A stretch of 47,908 bases of DNA, taken from assembly GCA_963575745.1 (NCBI GenBank), contig CAUYUJ010012781.1, positions 229,211 through 277,118 of the forward strand. The letters are read 5' to 3'. The DNA comes from Prorocentrum cordatum. Lineage: Eukaryota; Sar; Dinophyceae; Prorocentrales; Prorocentraceae. How positions within the stretch are numbered: position 1 is the stretch's first letter; each line of letters starts with the position of its first letter. Under the pieces are notes generated by a model that had not been told where the DNA came from, made no database searches, and saw nothing but the letters and a program-made list of their open reading frames with translations. Positions 1-11,449 of this stretch are shown here, one piece after another. A program made the position numbers and the translations under genes.

Positions 1-95
1 CCCTGGAGAAGTTCCGGTCGGACGGCAAGCTGAAGAGTATCGGCGTCAGCAATTTTGACTCTCAGCAGTTGGCGCGCCTTCTGCGGGTCGCCGAG
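1..95 (+). CDS. Aldo-keto reductase, exon 1 of those visible (partial)
   Basis: The frame starting at base 3 reads LEKFRSDGKLKSIGVSNFDS and continues QQLARLLRVAE. GVSNF is the AKR signature whose Ser-Asn pair contacts the nicotinamide carboxamide in the family. In AKRs this strand lies about half-way along a roughly 300-residue barrel, so the catalytic Asp/Tyr/Lys/His residues should be encoded upstream of the window. The exon is ended at GAG|GT (95/96) because exon 2 then continues in phase 0 as VPPAVNQVEFN, which is the normal AKR order (leucine-rich helix, then P.vNQ.E). Continuing past 95 gives EGNE and loses AKR similarity. The family reduces carbonyls with NAD(P)H; the substrate cannot be inferred. 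The exon is 5'-truncated by the window edge. Confidence 0.85.
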
Positions 96-424
96 GTCCA
101 GGAGGGTAATGAAGACATGCATGCAGCATTCACGCTGTGTCTTCCATGTGGAGGGCGGTGGCGACGACGACGATAATGATGACGATCATTTGAATACTCC
201 TCGCTCTTATCTGCTCATGTGTCTTTCAATACGTAAATCCCAACCCTCGATGTCCGCCCTCTTCGTCTTCGATCGTACCCCCCATAGAGGGTACATCTTC
301 CTTCCTTGCCGCGTGTAGTTGGCGCCGCCGAAAACAGTGGAAGGAAAGGAGGAGGGAAGGGAGAAGGTTGGAGCACGAGAGAGAGTTGCAGGAGGAGGGT
401 TGGGAGCAGGATTGCAAGAGGCAA

Positions 425-1135
425 AGCGGGAGCCGTCGTCGTCGCAGCCGGCCCGTTGCAAGTTGGAGGGAATTAAGAAGATGTCTCGAACGAGAGCGCC
501 GTCCCTGATTTCGGAGGTCTCTCTGGCCAGGGCGCCCGGAAGAGAATTGAGGAAGAATCGAGCGGGAACCGTTGTCGTCCTGGTTGTCTTTTTTTACCAA
601 CTGGGGCGAAATACAGAGATGTCTCAAACAAGCGCCGTTCCTCAATCGGGAGGCATCTCTGGCCAGGGCGCCTGAGAGTGGAATACGAGGAGGTATCGAG
701 CGGGAGTTGTCACACATTAAACCGTAGTATAAGGATGTCTTGAACGAGAACGTAGTTCTTGAATTTGGAGGCCTCTCTGGCCAGGGCGCTCGGGAGTACA
801 TTGTGAGAAAATATCGAGCGGGAGCCGTTGTCGTCGTAGCTGGGCCTCCACCAGCTTGAATGAATTGCGAGGACGCCTCGAGCGAGAGCGCCGTGTCTAA
901 GTTGGGGGGCCTCCATAGCCAGGGCGCCTCGGGATAAATGGCGAGGAGGTGTTGAGCGGGAGCCGTTGTCGTCGTAGCTGGGCTTCCACCAACTTAAACG
1001 AGTTACAAGGACGTCTCGAGCGAGAGCGCCGTTGCTGAGTTGTGGGGCTTCCCTGGCCATTGCGTCTCGGAATAACTTGCAAGGAAAAATCGAGCGGGAG
1101 CCATTGTCGTCGTAGCTGTGCCTTCAGGAACCCAC
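425..1135. repeat. 138-bp tandem repeat, about five units
   Basis: The phrase GAGCGGGAGCCGTTGTCGTC recurs at about 425, 559, 697, 815, 953 and 1091, mostly 134-138 bp apart (one unit is shortened to about 118). Each unit also holds a block resembling GTCTCGAGCGAGAGCGCCGT and a CTGGCCAGGGCGCC block. Units are diverged, so the array is not young. The open frames across it are by-products of its composition. Confidence 0.8.
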
Positions 1136-1251
1136 AAAGCCCCCGCTGGAGCGGGAGCCTCGTCGAGGAGGCGAAAGGCGCACGGAACGACTTCTGGAGA
1201 TCAGCAATAATTGTTTTTCTTGGATTTCCTCGAAGTGAGAATTCGAAGAAG

Positions 1252-1275
1252 GCGACGACGACGACGACGACGACG

Positions 1276-1327
<52 letters not shown>

Positions 1328-1370
1328 TGGCGGCGGCGGCGGCGACGACGACGACGACGGCGGCGACGCA
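1252..1370. repeat. (GAC)n/(GGC)n microsatellite
   Basis: Nearly pure GAC/GGC trinucleotides interrupted by short GCGACG blocks. All frames are open here because the trinucleotide has no stop codon; no protein is inferred. Confidence 0.95.
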
Positions 1371-1724
1371 GCGGGTTGGGTCGGGGACTGGGGAGGAGGT
1401 CGCCGAAATCGCAGCCGAATCCTTGCCTGCCCGTGGCGGGCGACGGGGACCCCACGCACACGCCGACCAGTAGGGCAGCAGACCCCTCCTGGCATCGGTG
1501 CACGCAGAGCCTCCCTGGCCAGTCCAGAGGGGCGTCCGCTTTGATCCTGGGCTCAGCACTGGACTGGTCGGCGCCTGTGCAGATGGCGTTCCCCTGTACC
1601 GTTCGAAGAAGAAAAAACGGCATTCGCATAAATTGTTGGCGCTCCGCGCGGAGCGCCGAAAGTTTCTGTTCTGTTCATGCAGCTTTTTGTTCCTCTATCC
1701 GTGTCCGCCACCCTGGTCCGAGAG

Positions 1725-1838
1725 GTGCCCCCCGCGGTCAACCAGGTGGAGTTCAACGCGCACAGCCGCCCCGACGACACCGAGGCGTTCTGCGCCGAGC
1801 ACAACATCACCATCAGGGCATGGTCGCCCCTGGGGGAG
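1725..1838 (+). CDS. Aldo-keto reductase, exon 2
   Basis: The 38 codons begin VPPAVNQVEFNAHSRPDDTE and end CAEHNITIRAWSPLGE. VNQVE carries the Gln that contacts nicotinamide in AKRs, and WSPLG is the family's cofactor-stacking loop (usually Y/W-S-P-L). The stretch between them matches the helix and strand between those two motifs in length. It follows exon 1 in phase 0 (acceptor GAGAG|GTG). The end is placed at GAG|GCC, a GC donor, because the next block with AKR similarity (14348) joins there in phase 0. Reading on from 1839 gives AAF and then a C-homopolymer. GC donors are known from dinoflagellates. Confidence 0.88.
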
Positions 1839-2369
1839 GCCGCGTTCCCCCCCCCCCCAGCCCCCTGAGGCGTCCAGGACCCCCGGGGTATCTCGAAACC
1901 TCTGGAGCTGGGGCTGAAGAGACGGGGGTCAACGCAAGCGGGGGTCAGCCGGAGCGCCAGGTCTTGCAGGATCCTGCAGAGCCCAAGGCGCACTGACCCG
2001 GGCTTGGGCGCAGGGTCCTGCAGGATCCTGGAGGATCTTGCAGGACCTTGCGAGGCCTGACGGACCCGGGTCTGGATGAACCCCGGGTCGGTAGACCTCC
2101 CATGGGGGTCCTGTCAGACGGAGGGCCCCCGAGATTCCCCCCGAGTCCAAGACGGGTCAGGGTCTCTCGAGAGCAGGTGTGTCCGACGATCTTGCTGTGC
2201 ACGGCGCAGGGTCCCCAGACGTCTGGACTCTGTCCTCCTGCGAATTCTTCCACCATTGGGTCCTTGGACCTCTGGAGGCATTTCTCGTAGACAGCTTTGT
2301 CGTCCGGGATCGTTTTCTAGATGGCCACGGGGCCCCGCAACGGATCCTGGAGGCAGATGTCCCTCTTGC

Positions 2370-2424
2370 TTTCTCTCTCTCTCTCTCTCTCCCTCTCTCT
2401 TTCTCTTTCTCTTTATATTTCTCT
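2370..2424. repeat. (TC)n microsatellite
   Basis: CT dinucleotide run grading into TTTCTC. Confidence 0.95.
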
Positions 2425-2934
2425 TCTAATGTACATATACGTATACATGTGCACGTGTAAAGATACACATGTGCGTATGTATGCACCGAGTGTGCAATGC
2501 TATGCTCATAGACAGATATACAACAACAGATCCACCCTGCATGGGTTTTAAAGATTAAGACGTCGGGGGTCCAGACGCCCCCTCTCCTCCGATGTTGCAC
2601 ATTTGCTGTAACATGCGGTGCCTCCAGGGATCTCAGTCCATTCCGCACCGCAGGGCCAGCTGTTCATTCTTGCTGTTTTTCCATGGCCCCACGACTTGGA
2701 AACAGTTTGTTCGAAGTGTCACCCCCATGCCAACCTGAGCTACGTTCGAGGCTTAAACCTACAGTCAGGTGAACAATTTTGGTAGTGAAATTTTAGATTG
2801 CATGTGCACGTATCTGGGGGCGTTTTCGGACGTGCGTCATGTTTAGATCACCTGGTCACCGTTGCATCCGTAGCCATGGCGTCGGAGAAGCGCAACGCAG
2901 CGAAGCAGCACGACTGACCGAGACCACGACGGCC

Positions 2935-3196
2935 GACGACGACCGACCGACCGACCAACCGACCGACCGACCGACCGCTGACCGACGACCGGAGCGACCG
3001 ACCGACCGACCGACCGAGACGACGACGACCGACGACGACCGACCGACCGACGACCGACGACCGGACCGAACGACCGAACGAACGACCGACCGTCCGACCG
3101 ACCGACGAAGATGACGACGACCGACGACGACTGACGGACCGACCGATCGACCGACGCCGACGACCAGACCGACCGACCGACTGACCGACCGCACGC
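2935..3196. repeat. (CGAC)n tetranucleotide tract
   Basis: CGAC/GACC repeats with interruptions. All three minus-strand frames are open for over 100 codons (Arg/Ser/Val-rich), as expected from a 4-bp repeat lacking stops. Confidence 0.95.
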
Positions 3197-3330
3197 GCAC
3201 GAGCACGCACAGACTGCTCCCATTTGGGGGCGAGGCGCGACTACAATGCTATGACCCCCGCCCTCGGGCCTGTCCTCCCCCCCTTCCCCCACCCTATTCA
3301 TGTTTTGTTAATAACCCTAGACGGGGTGTG

Positions 3331-3598
3331 GCTCCAGCTCGCAGTTTTTACGAGGGAAAGCGGTTCCAGCAGCTCACGCGTGCAAGACACAACGATTCCA
3401 GCATCAATGGTTCCAGCACCTTATGCCTACAAGGCAGATCGGCTCCAGCACCATATTTTCTACTAGGGAAGGCGGCTCCAGCAGCCTACGTCGCCGGTTC
3501 AAACACCCAGTGTTTACGAGGGGCAGTGGTTCCAGCAGCTCATGCTGACAAGACTCGTGGGTTCCAGCACCCGATGTTCTACGATGGAAGGCGGGGAT
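3331..3598. repeat. 32-bp minisatellite (GGTTCCAGCA family)
   Basis: GGTTCCAGCA or a variant starts units at about 3331, 3361, 3408, 3440, 3473, 3495, 3527 and 3559, with a dominant 32-bp step. Two unit types seem to alternate, one with TTTACGAGGGAAGG-like and one with CTCATGCTGACAAG-like ends, so the higher-order unit may be 64 bp. Confidence 0.75.
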
Positions 3599-4562
3599 GT
3601 CACGACCGTCGTTTCAGATTGCGGGTAGAGCGATCCACGCCCCCACCACCACCACCAGCCGATGCCCCTGACTGTAGGTAGCCCACGCGGAATCCCCAGT
3701 CACCCGCGTCGGCGCGAAGATTGTCGCGCTTTGCGCGTCGCGGTCAGGGCCAGATCCTGTGGTTTTCTCCGAGGGTGCGGCGCGGGAGCACCATCGCCCG
3801 AAGAGAACCGGGCGCCGCGCACCGCGGGGTACGATGCCCGAGGTAGGGATATGTTTTTTCGTTTCAGACCGGATTGAGGCAGTTCTGGCGCACGAGTCCT
3901 CAGCCGCGCACGTCTTCTCAAGATTCGCAACTTGGGCCTTTTCAGGAGGTGCGTTCTGGTCAGAGTTTCGAGGCGGCCCCAGCCGTGGCACCAGGGCTGG
4001 GAAGAAATCGAAAAGTTCAATCCTCGAACCTCGATCTGGCCAAGCGTATGGGGCCCGGAGATCTCGACCCCCTTCCCTCGTGACATGTTTTCACCCCGGA
4101 TCTATTCTTGATTGCCCGAGGACCCGACAACGCTCTTCGGATGCTTAGATCAGAGCTTCCCTGGTGCCCCAAAAACCCACGTCGCGCTCCACCAGAGCCC
4201 TTCGACGACGCAATTCTCATTCCGCGTCGCATGTTGGCCGTTCTTCATCGCACGTTGCGAGCTGTCTGCGGTAGGACCGCTGGAAAGCCCAAAAACTCCC
4301 ACTCGACGGGCGATGCTGAAAGGATTTGAAAAGGTGCCGAAGATGGCGCATTCGACGGACGTATTAGAAGATCGTTTCGATGTCCAACATCGCATTGATA
4401 AAACACACCAACCATTTCATCGGGCAGATTTTGTCTGTTCCTCCTGTGTGAGTTGGGCTTCCGTTTGAGATCCCTACTCACACGCCTCGTGAGGGACGTC
4501 CACTTATGTTCCCAGTGGGTGCGTCCATATTCCGTCTCCCCGCCCATGCCGGCACACTCCGC

Positions 4563-4790
4563 TCATGTTTCGTGGCCCCATAGGGAGTTCCACCTATGGC
4601 AGCAGTGGTTTTGGCCACGGCACACCGCTTAGACGCGCCGTGGCCCTCAAGGAGTCCCATTGAAGGCCCCAGTGGGCAAGGCCACATGCGGTCCCGCCGA
4701 CACTTCTGGTACGCCCGTCGCACGTTTTGTGTCACAGGTTTCGTGGCCCCACAGGGAGCCTTTCCGAAGTCCTCAATCGAGCCAAGGGGG
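4563..4790. repeat. Diverged copy of the 89-bp repeat family
   Basis: TTTCGTGGCCCCATAGGGAG, AAGGCCCCAGTGG and TTTCGTGGCCCCACAGGGAG recur here. These are the landmarks of the arrays at 9.5-10.5 and 22.6-23.6 kb, but spacing is irregular and only two or three degenerate units remain. Confidence 0.65.
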
Positions 4791-6150
4791 GGAGTGGGGG
4801 GGCTCCGCATGACGGACCAATTGCAACCGATTGGTATGAATTCCAACCGCCCGTGCCACTTCTCAACCAGCGGAAAACCAAATGGTACCGATTACAACCC
4901 ACGATTGAAATTATGAGTTACGCCGTGCAATCGGGTTCTGAGCGTGGAGCAGTTTACGACGATTCAGGAACCAAGCGCACCTTTGAAAAGCATTAATTCA
5001 GGTAGACAGCATGAGCGCGCGAGTTGGAATTTGCATTCGCTTACGTTATTACATCTGGTAGTTGTATCGGTTTAAACATGAGCAGTTGCCACCAGCCTCA
5101 CTGGAGCTGTACGGGCATCGTATAGGAATGTTTCAGGTTGCCGACGATAGCTGTGCAGTTCTTCGCGCTGCATGGTTTTCTGTTGGTTTTCTAGTTGATC
5201 ACGATACAACCTCCACGTGAATGGTGTGAGAGTGCCATAAGCGGGCAGTCGTCCAGCTCCAAGGGAAAAGGCTCAACATATTTATATGAGAGCCCGTCTT
5301 CAAATGGGAACCATCAATTTGTAATGTGAGAACTGTATCGGGTTATCTTCCTTTGAACGCTGCGCAGATGTCATTCGAGAGTTAGCAGGTCCCCAGAAGT
5401 AACTCCGTGATCTACTGCTGAAAAGCTTTATTGTTTGCACAAGGAACGCGTGACCGTTTGCATTTGGGAACAATGTCCACCCGACAATTGTGTAGCTCCC
5501 ACGTTGGGCACGCAGGGCCTTCCTTTGGGTAGTTGTACCGCTTGCAATTTAGAAGCGCATGTGTGCCACACGATATGTGTAGAATTGTCAGGTGAGAACC
5601 TTTTACATGTCGCGCTGGAATGGCTGCGGGTGCACATTGTAAATCGCAAGCGTCCACATGGTAATTGAAACTCGGCCGAATGAGAGCTGCATCGCGGCCG
5701 CGTGACACTTGCCATGTTCCAGCACGGACTTGCAACATTCACGTTGGGTTTGCCCAGCGACCATATGCAATGTACATAGAGTCCGCTATCAGGCTGTGTG
5801 GGTCCCGTAAGAGACGCGCATACGTATATGCACATTTAGAAATTTACCCGTCAGTGGTATCACGGCTCGAACGATGTCTTCGTTGAGGAGGGTACATTGC
5901 CCATGTTTGCAGCAGGACCTTGATTTGATTTGCTGATTTGGCGTGCAACTATTTGAGCGCATGAGTTCCGCATGTTCTCCGCATAGTTTCGTTCGCGGCT
6001 TCGCTTTACAACAGTTACAGCGGTCAATGGTGAACCGCGCCGTTTCATACGACAGTGGTGATGCGTTTGCGATGTCATGGGTGTGTGTTCTTGGGGTGGC
6101 CGTACTCGGTGGTGGTAGTAAAATTAGTAGTACACCGCACTCACATCTAT
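4790..6150. other. Unassigned intronic sequence
   Basis: This stretch is mixed-composition, low-repeat DNA within intron 2. All frames are short and none resembles a known protein. I see nothing else to report. Confidence 0.6.
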
Positions 6151-6163
6151 ACCCCTGGGTGGG

Positions 6164-6536
6164 TGTATGTGCGGCCGTTATTGCGCTGTCATGTGCGCGC
6201 ATGTACGCGGCATGTGCCAGTCATGTGCCAGGCCTGTGCGGCCCTTCTTGGATGGACTTCCTACTGTGCACGTCGTGCCCGGGCATGTGCGGGGGCATGT
6301 GCGCTGTGTTTTGGTGTATCCATCATACGCACATGCACGCACAGTCCAACGCACATGCGCGCACATGCCTGGACATGCGGGAGGTGTTCGAGAATCGCAG
6401 ATCTGTCATCGGCACATGCACGCACATGCCTGTGCAACCTCTCTTCGGGAGGCCGCGCGGGCCCGCACATGCACGCACATGCGGTGAAGCGCGCGGGCGC
6501 ACATGCGTGCACATCCCAATGCACATGCACGCTCAT
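6164..6536. repeat. CATGTGCG / CGCACATG motif array with strand switch
   Basis: From 6164 to about 6310 the + strand carries repeated CATGTGCG and GGCATGTGC. From about 6327 to 6536 it carries the reverse complement, GCACATGC and CGCACATG. The halves could pair into a long imperfect hairpin. The same octamer returns at 7040-7080 and 7655-7830. Confidence 0.75.
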
Positions 6537-6756
6537 GCCCTAGGAGCTGTCTGGGACCCCTGTGCCTCCAATGCCTCCTGGCCTTCGCAGAGCTAACCTG
6601 GGGCGTGCCAGGGCTTCCTGAAAGAGTTTGTTGTGCGTTTAGACTCGCCCGCTGCTGGCGGGGGCGGTTCTTCGCCCGGTTCGTGAGCTGGCGGTGGCGT
6701 GCCCTCCTAGTAAAACACTCTCCCGCGCGCCTTCTCAGCTCGGCCGGAGAAGCAGG

Positions 6757-6935
6757 GGTGGGTGGGGGAGGTGGAGGGGGGGGGAGGAGGGGGGGGCGGA
6801 GGAGGCGGACGCCCCCGGCTCGGCCGGCCCGCCCGCCTGTTCGGCTCGGCCAGAGGAGGAGGAGGAGGAGGAGGAGGAGGAGGAGGAGGAGGAGGAGGAG
6901 GAGGAGGAGGAAGAGGAGGAGGAGGAGGAGGAGGT
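6757..6935. repeat. G-rich and (GGA)n tract
   Basis: GGGGGAGG runs followed by a nearly pure GGA microsatellite. Poly-Glu, Gly or Arg frames are compositional. Confidence 0.95.
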
Positions 6936-7660
6936 GAGAGTTGCGAGGATGTCTCAGGCGAAAGTGGCTTGACGGCCCGAGCTCAGGGAATCTCGGAATC
7001 GCTGGCCTGGCTCGGCCACTGGCGAGCTCGGCCTGTGCGAATACTGTGCGTACCTGTGCGGGCATGTGCGGGACGTGCAAGAATGCCGGGGCCGGCGTTC
7101 GTCTCCGGGCGCCGGCGCGTTCGCGTCCGCGCGCAAGACATCCTCGCCCGAGATGCTTTGACATGAGGTGATCTGGCCACTTTCGCCTGAGACATCCTCG
7201 CAACTCTGACCTCAATGATGCCCTGCTCCATAGTGTCTCGGCCTTTTTCGCCTGAGACCCTCGCAACTCTGGGTTCCGAGATGCCCTGAGCAGGTGGTCA
7301 GGCCACTCCTGCCTGAGACATCCTCGCAACTCTGGGTTCCGAGACGCCCTGGGCTGAGGTGGTCAGACCACTCTCGCCAGAGACATCCTCGCAACTCTGA
7401 CCTCAGAGATCTCTTGCCCCATGGTGGTCAGGCCACTTTCGCCTGAGACATCCTCACAACTCAGACCTCGGAGGTGTCCTGCCCCATGGTGGTCTGGTCA
7501 CCTTGACCAGCGACATCCTCGCCACTCTGGTTTCCAAGATGCCCTGCCCCATGGTGATCCGGCCACGCTTGCCTGAGACATCCTCGGAACTCTGGGTTGC
7601 GAAATGCCCCGAGCTCAGGTGGTCAGGCCACTATCGCCTGCGACATCTCTGCGGCATGTG
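6932..7660. repeat. 64-bp tandem repeat with inverted first copy
   Basis: The phrase CCTGAGACATCCTCGCAACT recurs near 7189, 7252, 7315, 7379, 7443, 7507 and 7573, about 64 bp apart, with GTGGTCAGGCCAC between. Bases 6932-6975 hold the reverse complement (GAGTTGCGAGGATGTCTCAG type), so the block begins with an inverted copy separated by about 200 bp. Confidence 0.8.
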
Positions 7661-7876
7661 CGGGCATGTGCGTCTATGCTTTCAGAGTTTTGCTTGACCG
7701 TGCATTCGACTGTGCGTCGGACGGTGTGGCATGTGCGCGCATGTGCGGCAATGCTGTTGAGGCTTTTGTATATTTGCATGGGCATGTGCATGCGACTGTG
7801 CGGCATGTGCCTGCATGTGCGGCCCCTTCCGGACCACAATTTCAAAGTGAGCACTATAGAAGTGAGCGCTATAGAA

Positions 7877-9183
<1,307 letters not shown>

Positions 9184-9396
9184 AGGACTAGGAACATTAG
9201 TGGTACAATACGTGATACGTGATAATAGGGGGAATGGTGGGCCGGCATGTGGCGCTGTGCTTCGTGTCTTCGTGGGCGAAGGAGCGAGGACCGCTCTCTG
9301 CAAGGCCGCTGCCATCGATTCTCTAGGCTGCATGCCGCCGCACAGGACGCGCTCGGCCACAGAACGATAGCGTTCGACTGCACTGATGGCAGTGCT

Positions 9397-10816
9397 TTTT
9401 TCCCAACCATCCTGCGGTGTTGGGTCCTCGTTTTGAAGAGACAGCGCCCCGCGTCCACTCCTCCCGCTGCCCCCTCCCCCCTTCCCCTCATCCCTGCGTT
9501 TCACCCACCCAGCACAGCGTTTCGCAGCCCCATAGGGAGCTCCACCGAAGGCCCCACTGGCAGGGTTCGCATGGCGGCCTCGGGCCATTTCGGCACACCC
9601 CTCACGAGGATCGTGGCCCCATAGGGAGCTCCACCGAAGGCTCCAGTGGCAGGGTTCGCATGGCGGCCTCGGGCCATTTCGGCACACCCCTCACGAGGAT
9701 CGTGGCCCCATAGGGAGCTCCACCGAAGGCGCCAGTGGCAGGGTTCGCATGGCGGCCTCGGGCCATTTCGGCACACCCCTCACGAGGATCGTGGCCCCAA
9801 AAGGGAGCTCCACCGAAGGCGCCATTGGCAGGGTCCGCATGGCAGCCTCGGGCCATTTCGGCACACCCCTTACGAGGATCGTGGCCCCATAGGGAGCTCC
9901 ACCGAAGGCCCCAGAGGCAGGGTTCGCATGGCGGCCTCGGGCCATTTCGGCACACCCCTCACGAGGATCGTGGCCCCATAGGGAGCTCCACCGAAGGCCC
10001 CAGTGGCAGGGTTCGCATGGCGGCCTCGGGCCATTTCGGCACACCCCTCACGAGGATCGTGGCCCCATAGGGAGCTCCACTGAAGGCTCCAGAAGGCAAG
10101 TGAGCAGGGTGGCAGGGTTCGCATGGCGGCCTCGGGCCATTTCGGCACACCCCTCACGAGGATCGTGGCCCCATAGGGAGCTCCACCGAAGGCGCCAGTG
10201 GCAGGGTTCGCATGGCGGCCTCGGGCCATTTCGGCACACCCCTCACGAGGATCGTGGCCCCATAGGAGCTCCACCGAAGGCCCCAGTGGCAGGGTTCGCA
10301 TGGCGGCCTCGGGCCATTTCGGCACACCCCTCACGAGGATCGTGGCCCCATAGGGAGCTCCACCGAAGGCCCAGTGGCAGGGTTCGCATGGCGGCCTCGG
10401 GCCATTTCGGCACACCCCTCACGAGGATCGTGGCCCCACTGGAGCTCCACCGAAGGCGCCAGTGGCAGGGTTCGCATGGCGGCCCCGGGCCATTGCGGCA
10501 CATCCCTCACGAGGATCGTGGCTCCATAGTTGTGTTGGTTCAACAACCGCGCCTGGGCGTCGTACTCCGCCTTGTCGACGTGCAACGCCACCTCCTCCCT
10601 CATGGCTCTCAAGGCCCCTCTCCTGCTTCTGCTCCTCGGTGAGAGGGACGCCGTCCTTGTCGTCGTCGGCGCCCGCGAAGACGGCCACGAACGTGTCCCT
10701 GAGCATGTCGGGCTCCGGCGGGGAGCCGTGGCCACATAGGGAGCGCGGGCGGAGATGGTAACTATTCACAATTGCGGCATTCACAACTGCATATGGTTGG
10801 GTCCTTCGCCAGGATA
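9397..10816. repeat. Composite element copy A: conserved flanks around an 89-bp array
   Basis: The left flank (9397-9455, with CGGTGTTGGGTCCTCGTTTT) and right flank (about 10757-10816, with TATTCACAATTG and GGGTCCTTCGCCAGG) both recur at the ends of the array at 22.3-23.7 kb. Between them, 9523-10528 holds about eleven 89-bp units marked by CGTGGCCCCATAGGGAGCTC. Start sites fall at about 9523, 9610, 9699, 9788, 9877, 9966 and 10055, then after a 23-bp insertion at 10167, 10256, 10344 and 10432. Because 89 is not a multiple of three, the array is open in several frames without being a gene. Confidence 0.8.
10528..10700 (-). pseudogene. EF-hand-like coding fragment, frameshifted
   Basis: On the minus strand the frame EPDMLRDTFVAVFAGADDDK continues DGVPLTEEQKQE. 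It then carries on only after a change of frame as RGALRAMREEVALHVDKAEY and DAQARLLNQHN. DDDKDGVPLTEE fits an EF-hand loop (Asp at 1, 3 and 5, Gly at 6, Glu at 12), so a calcium-binding protein origin is plausible. The fragment sits exactly inside the 89-bp array: CGTGGCTCCATAG lies on one side and GTGGCCACATAGGGAG on the other. It also lies antisense within AKR intron 2. It could be a captured exon or gene fragment; the frame change argues against a functional exon, unless an intron boundary lies there or the assembly has a one-base error. Confidence 0.45.
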
Positions 10817-11449
10817 ATTCTTTTGCCTTCGATGCCGCTGCCACAGCTCAGGTGCCTCGATCCGTGGGCTGGGCAGCCCTTGCCTTCCGCCCAAGGCTGC
10901 TGGCAACCGAGCTTGGAAGTGCCTGGTCAAAGGCACCCATCCGCAGTACGTTCGTGCCCAGAGGGGTGTTACTGTAGATGTAGGTCGTGCAATCGAGTGT
11001 TCAACAGGGAGCCTGCTGTTCCCGATGATCAGCAGGCACCTTGTTCTCCCAGTCTCTTGGCGCGCATTGAAGCGGAGGTCGGGTATGATGACCCATTGCC
11101 TGTTGCAGGCTCGTCTCCGTGTGTGCTGGACCTCGTCGGGGAGCCCGTGTTCGACCGTTTCGCCGAGGAAGATGCGATTGCCCGCTCGCTCTTCGGCGCA
11201 GCTGATATGGAGGAGGAGGTCCGGTCGTCGTCGCTGGACGGGGGAGGAGGAATTTCCGCTTCGGCGGCCTTGGGTGTGAGTGCTGCCTTGAGTTTTGCGG
11301 CGCGGCCTCGACAGCCCCCTCTGGTAGCCTCCTCTGGCCTGCTTGCGCCTCCGAATGGGGCCTCTGAGCTTCGCCTGGTCCGCGAGAGGCTGTGCGCTGA
11401 AGTGGCCCCCCGCGCTTCAGGCGAATCCCTTTCCGATAGCTCAGGCTAG
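10793..11449 (+). CDS. Unrecognised open frame with Cys-rich segment
   Basis: This open frame of about 218 codons begins in the right flank of composite copy A, so the first ATG is doubtful. It has a Cys cluster (CPEGCYCRCRSC), then an acidic stretch (PVFDRFAEEDAIARSLFGAA) and an Ala/Ser-rich end. Composition is less biased than in the microsatellite frames, so a decayed or retroelement-derived coding remnant is possible. I do not recognise the family. It lies inside an AKR intron, same strand. Confidence 0.25.
   Translation: MVGSFARIILLPSMPLPQLRCLDPWAGQPLPSAQGCWQPSLEVPGQRHPSAVRSCPEGCYCRCRSCNRVFNREPAVPDDQQAPCSPSLLARIEAEVGYDDPLPVAGSSPCVLDLVGEPVFDRFAEEDAIARSLFGAADMEEEVRSSSLDGGGGISASAALGVSAALSFAARPRQPPLVASSGLLAPPNGASELRLVRERLCAEVAPRASGESLSDSSG

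Larger units (their letters stand above)
96..1724 (+). other. AKR intron 1 (GT-AG)
   Basis: The inferred intron runs from GAG|GTCC to GAGAG|GTGC. GAGGT occurs at both junctions. It holds a 138-bp tandem repeat, a GAC/GGC microsatellite and otherwise nothing recognised (1373-1724 is unassigned). Boundaries come from protein continuity, not transcript data. Confidence 0.7.

Noticed and set aside
2867-2877. TCCGTAGCCAT, matching the 5' half of the spliced leader
   Set aside because: Only 11 bases match and the TTTTGGCTCAAG half is absent; chance cannot be excluded in a window of this size.
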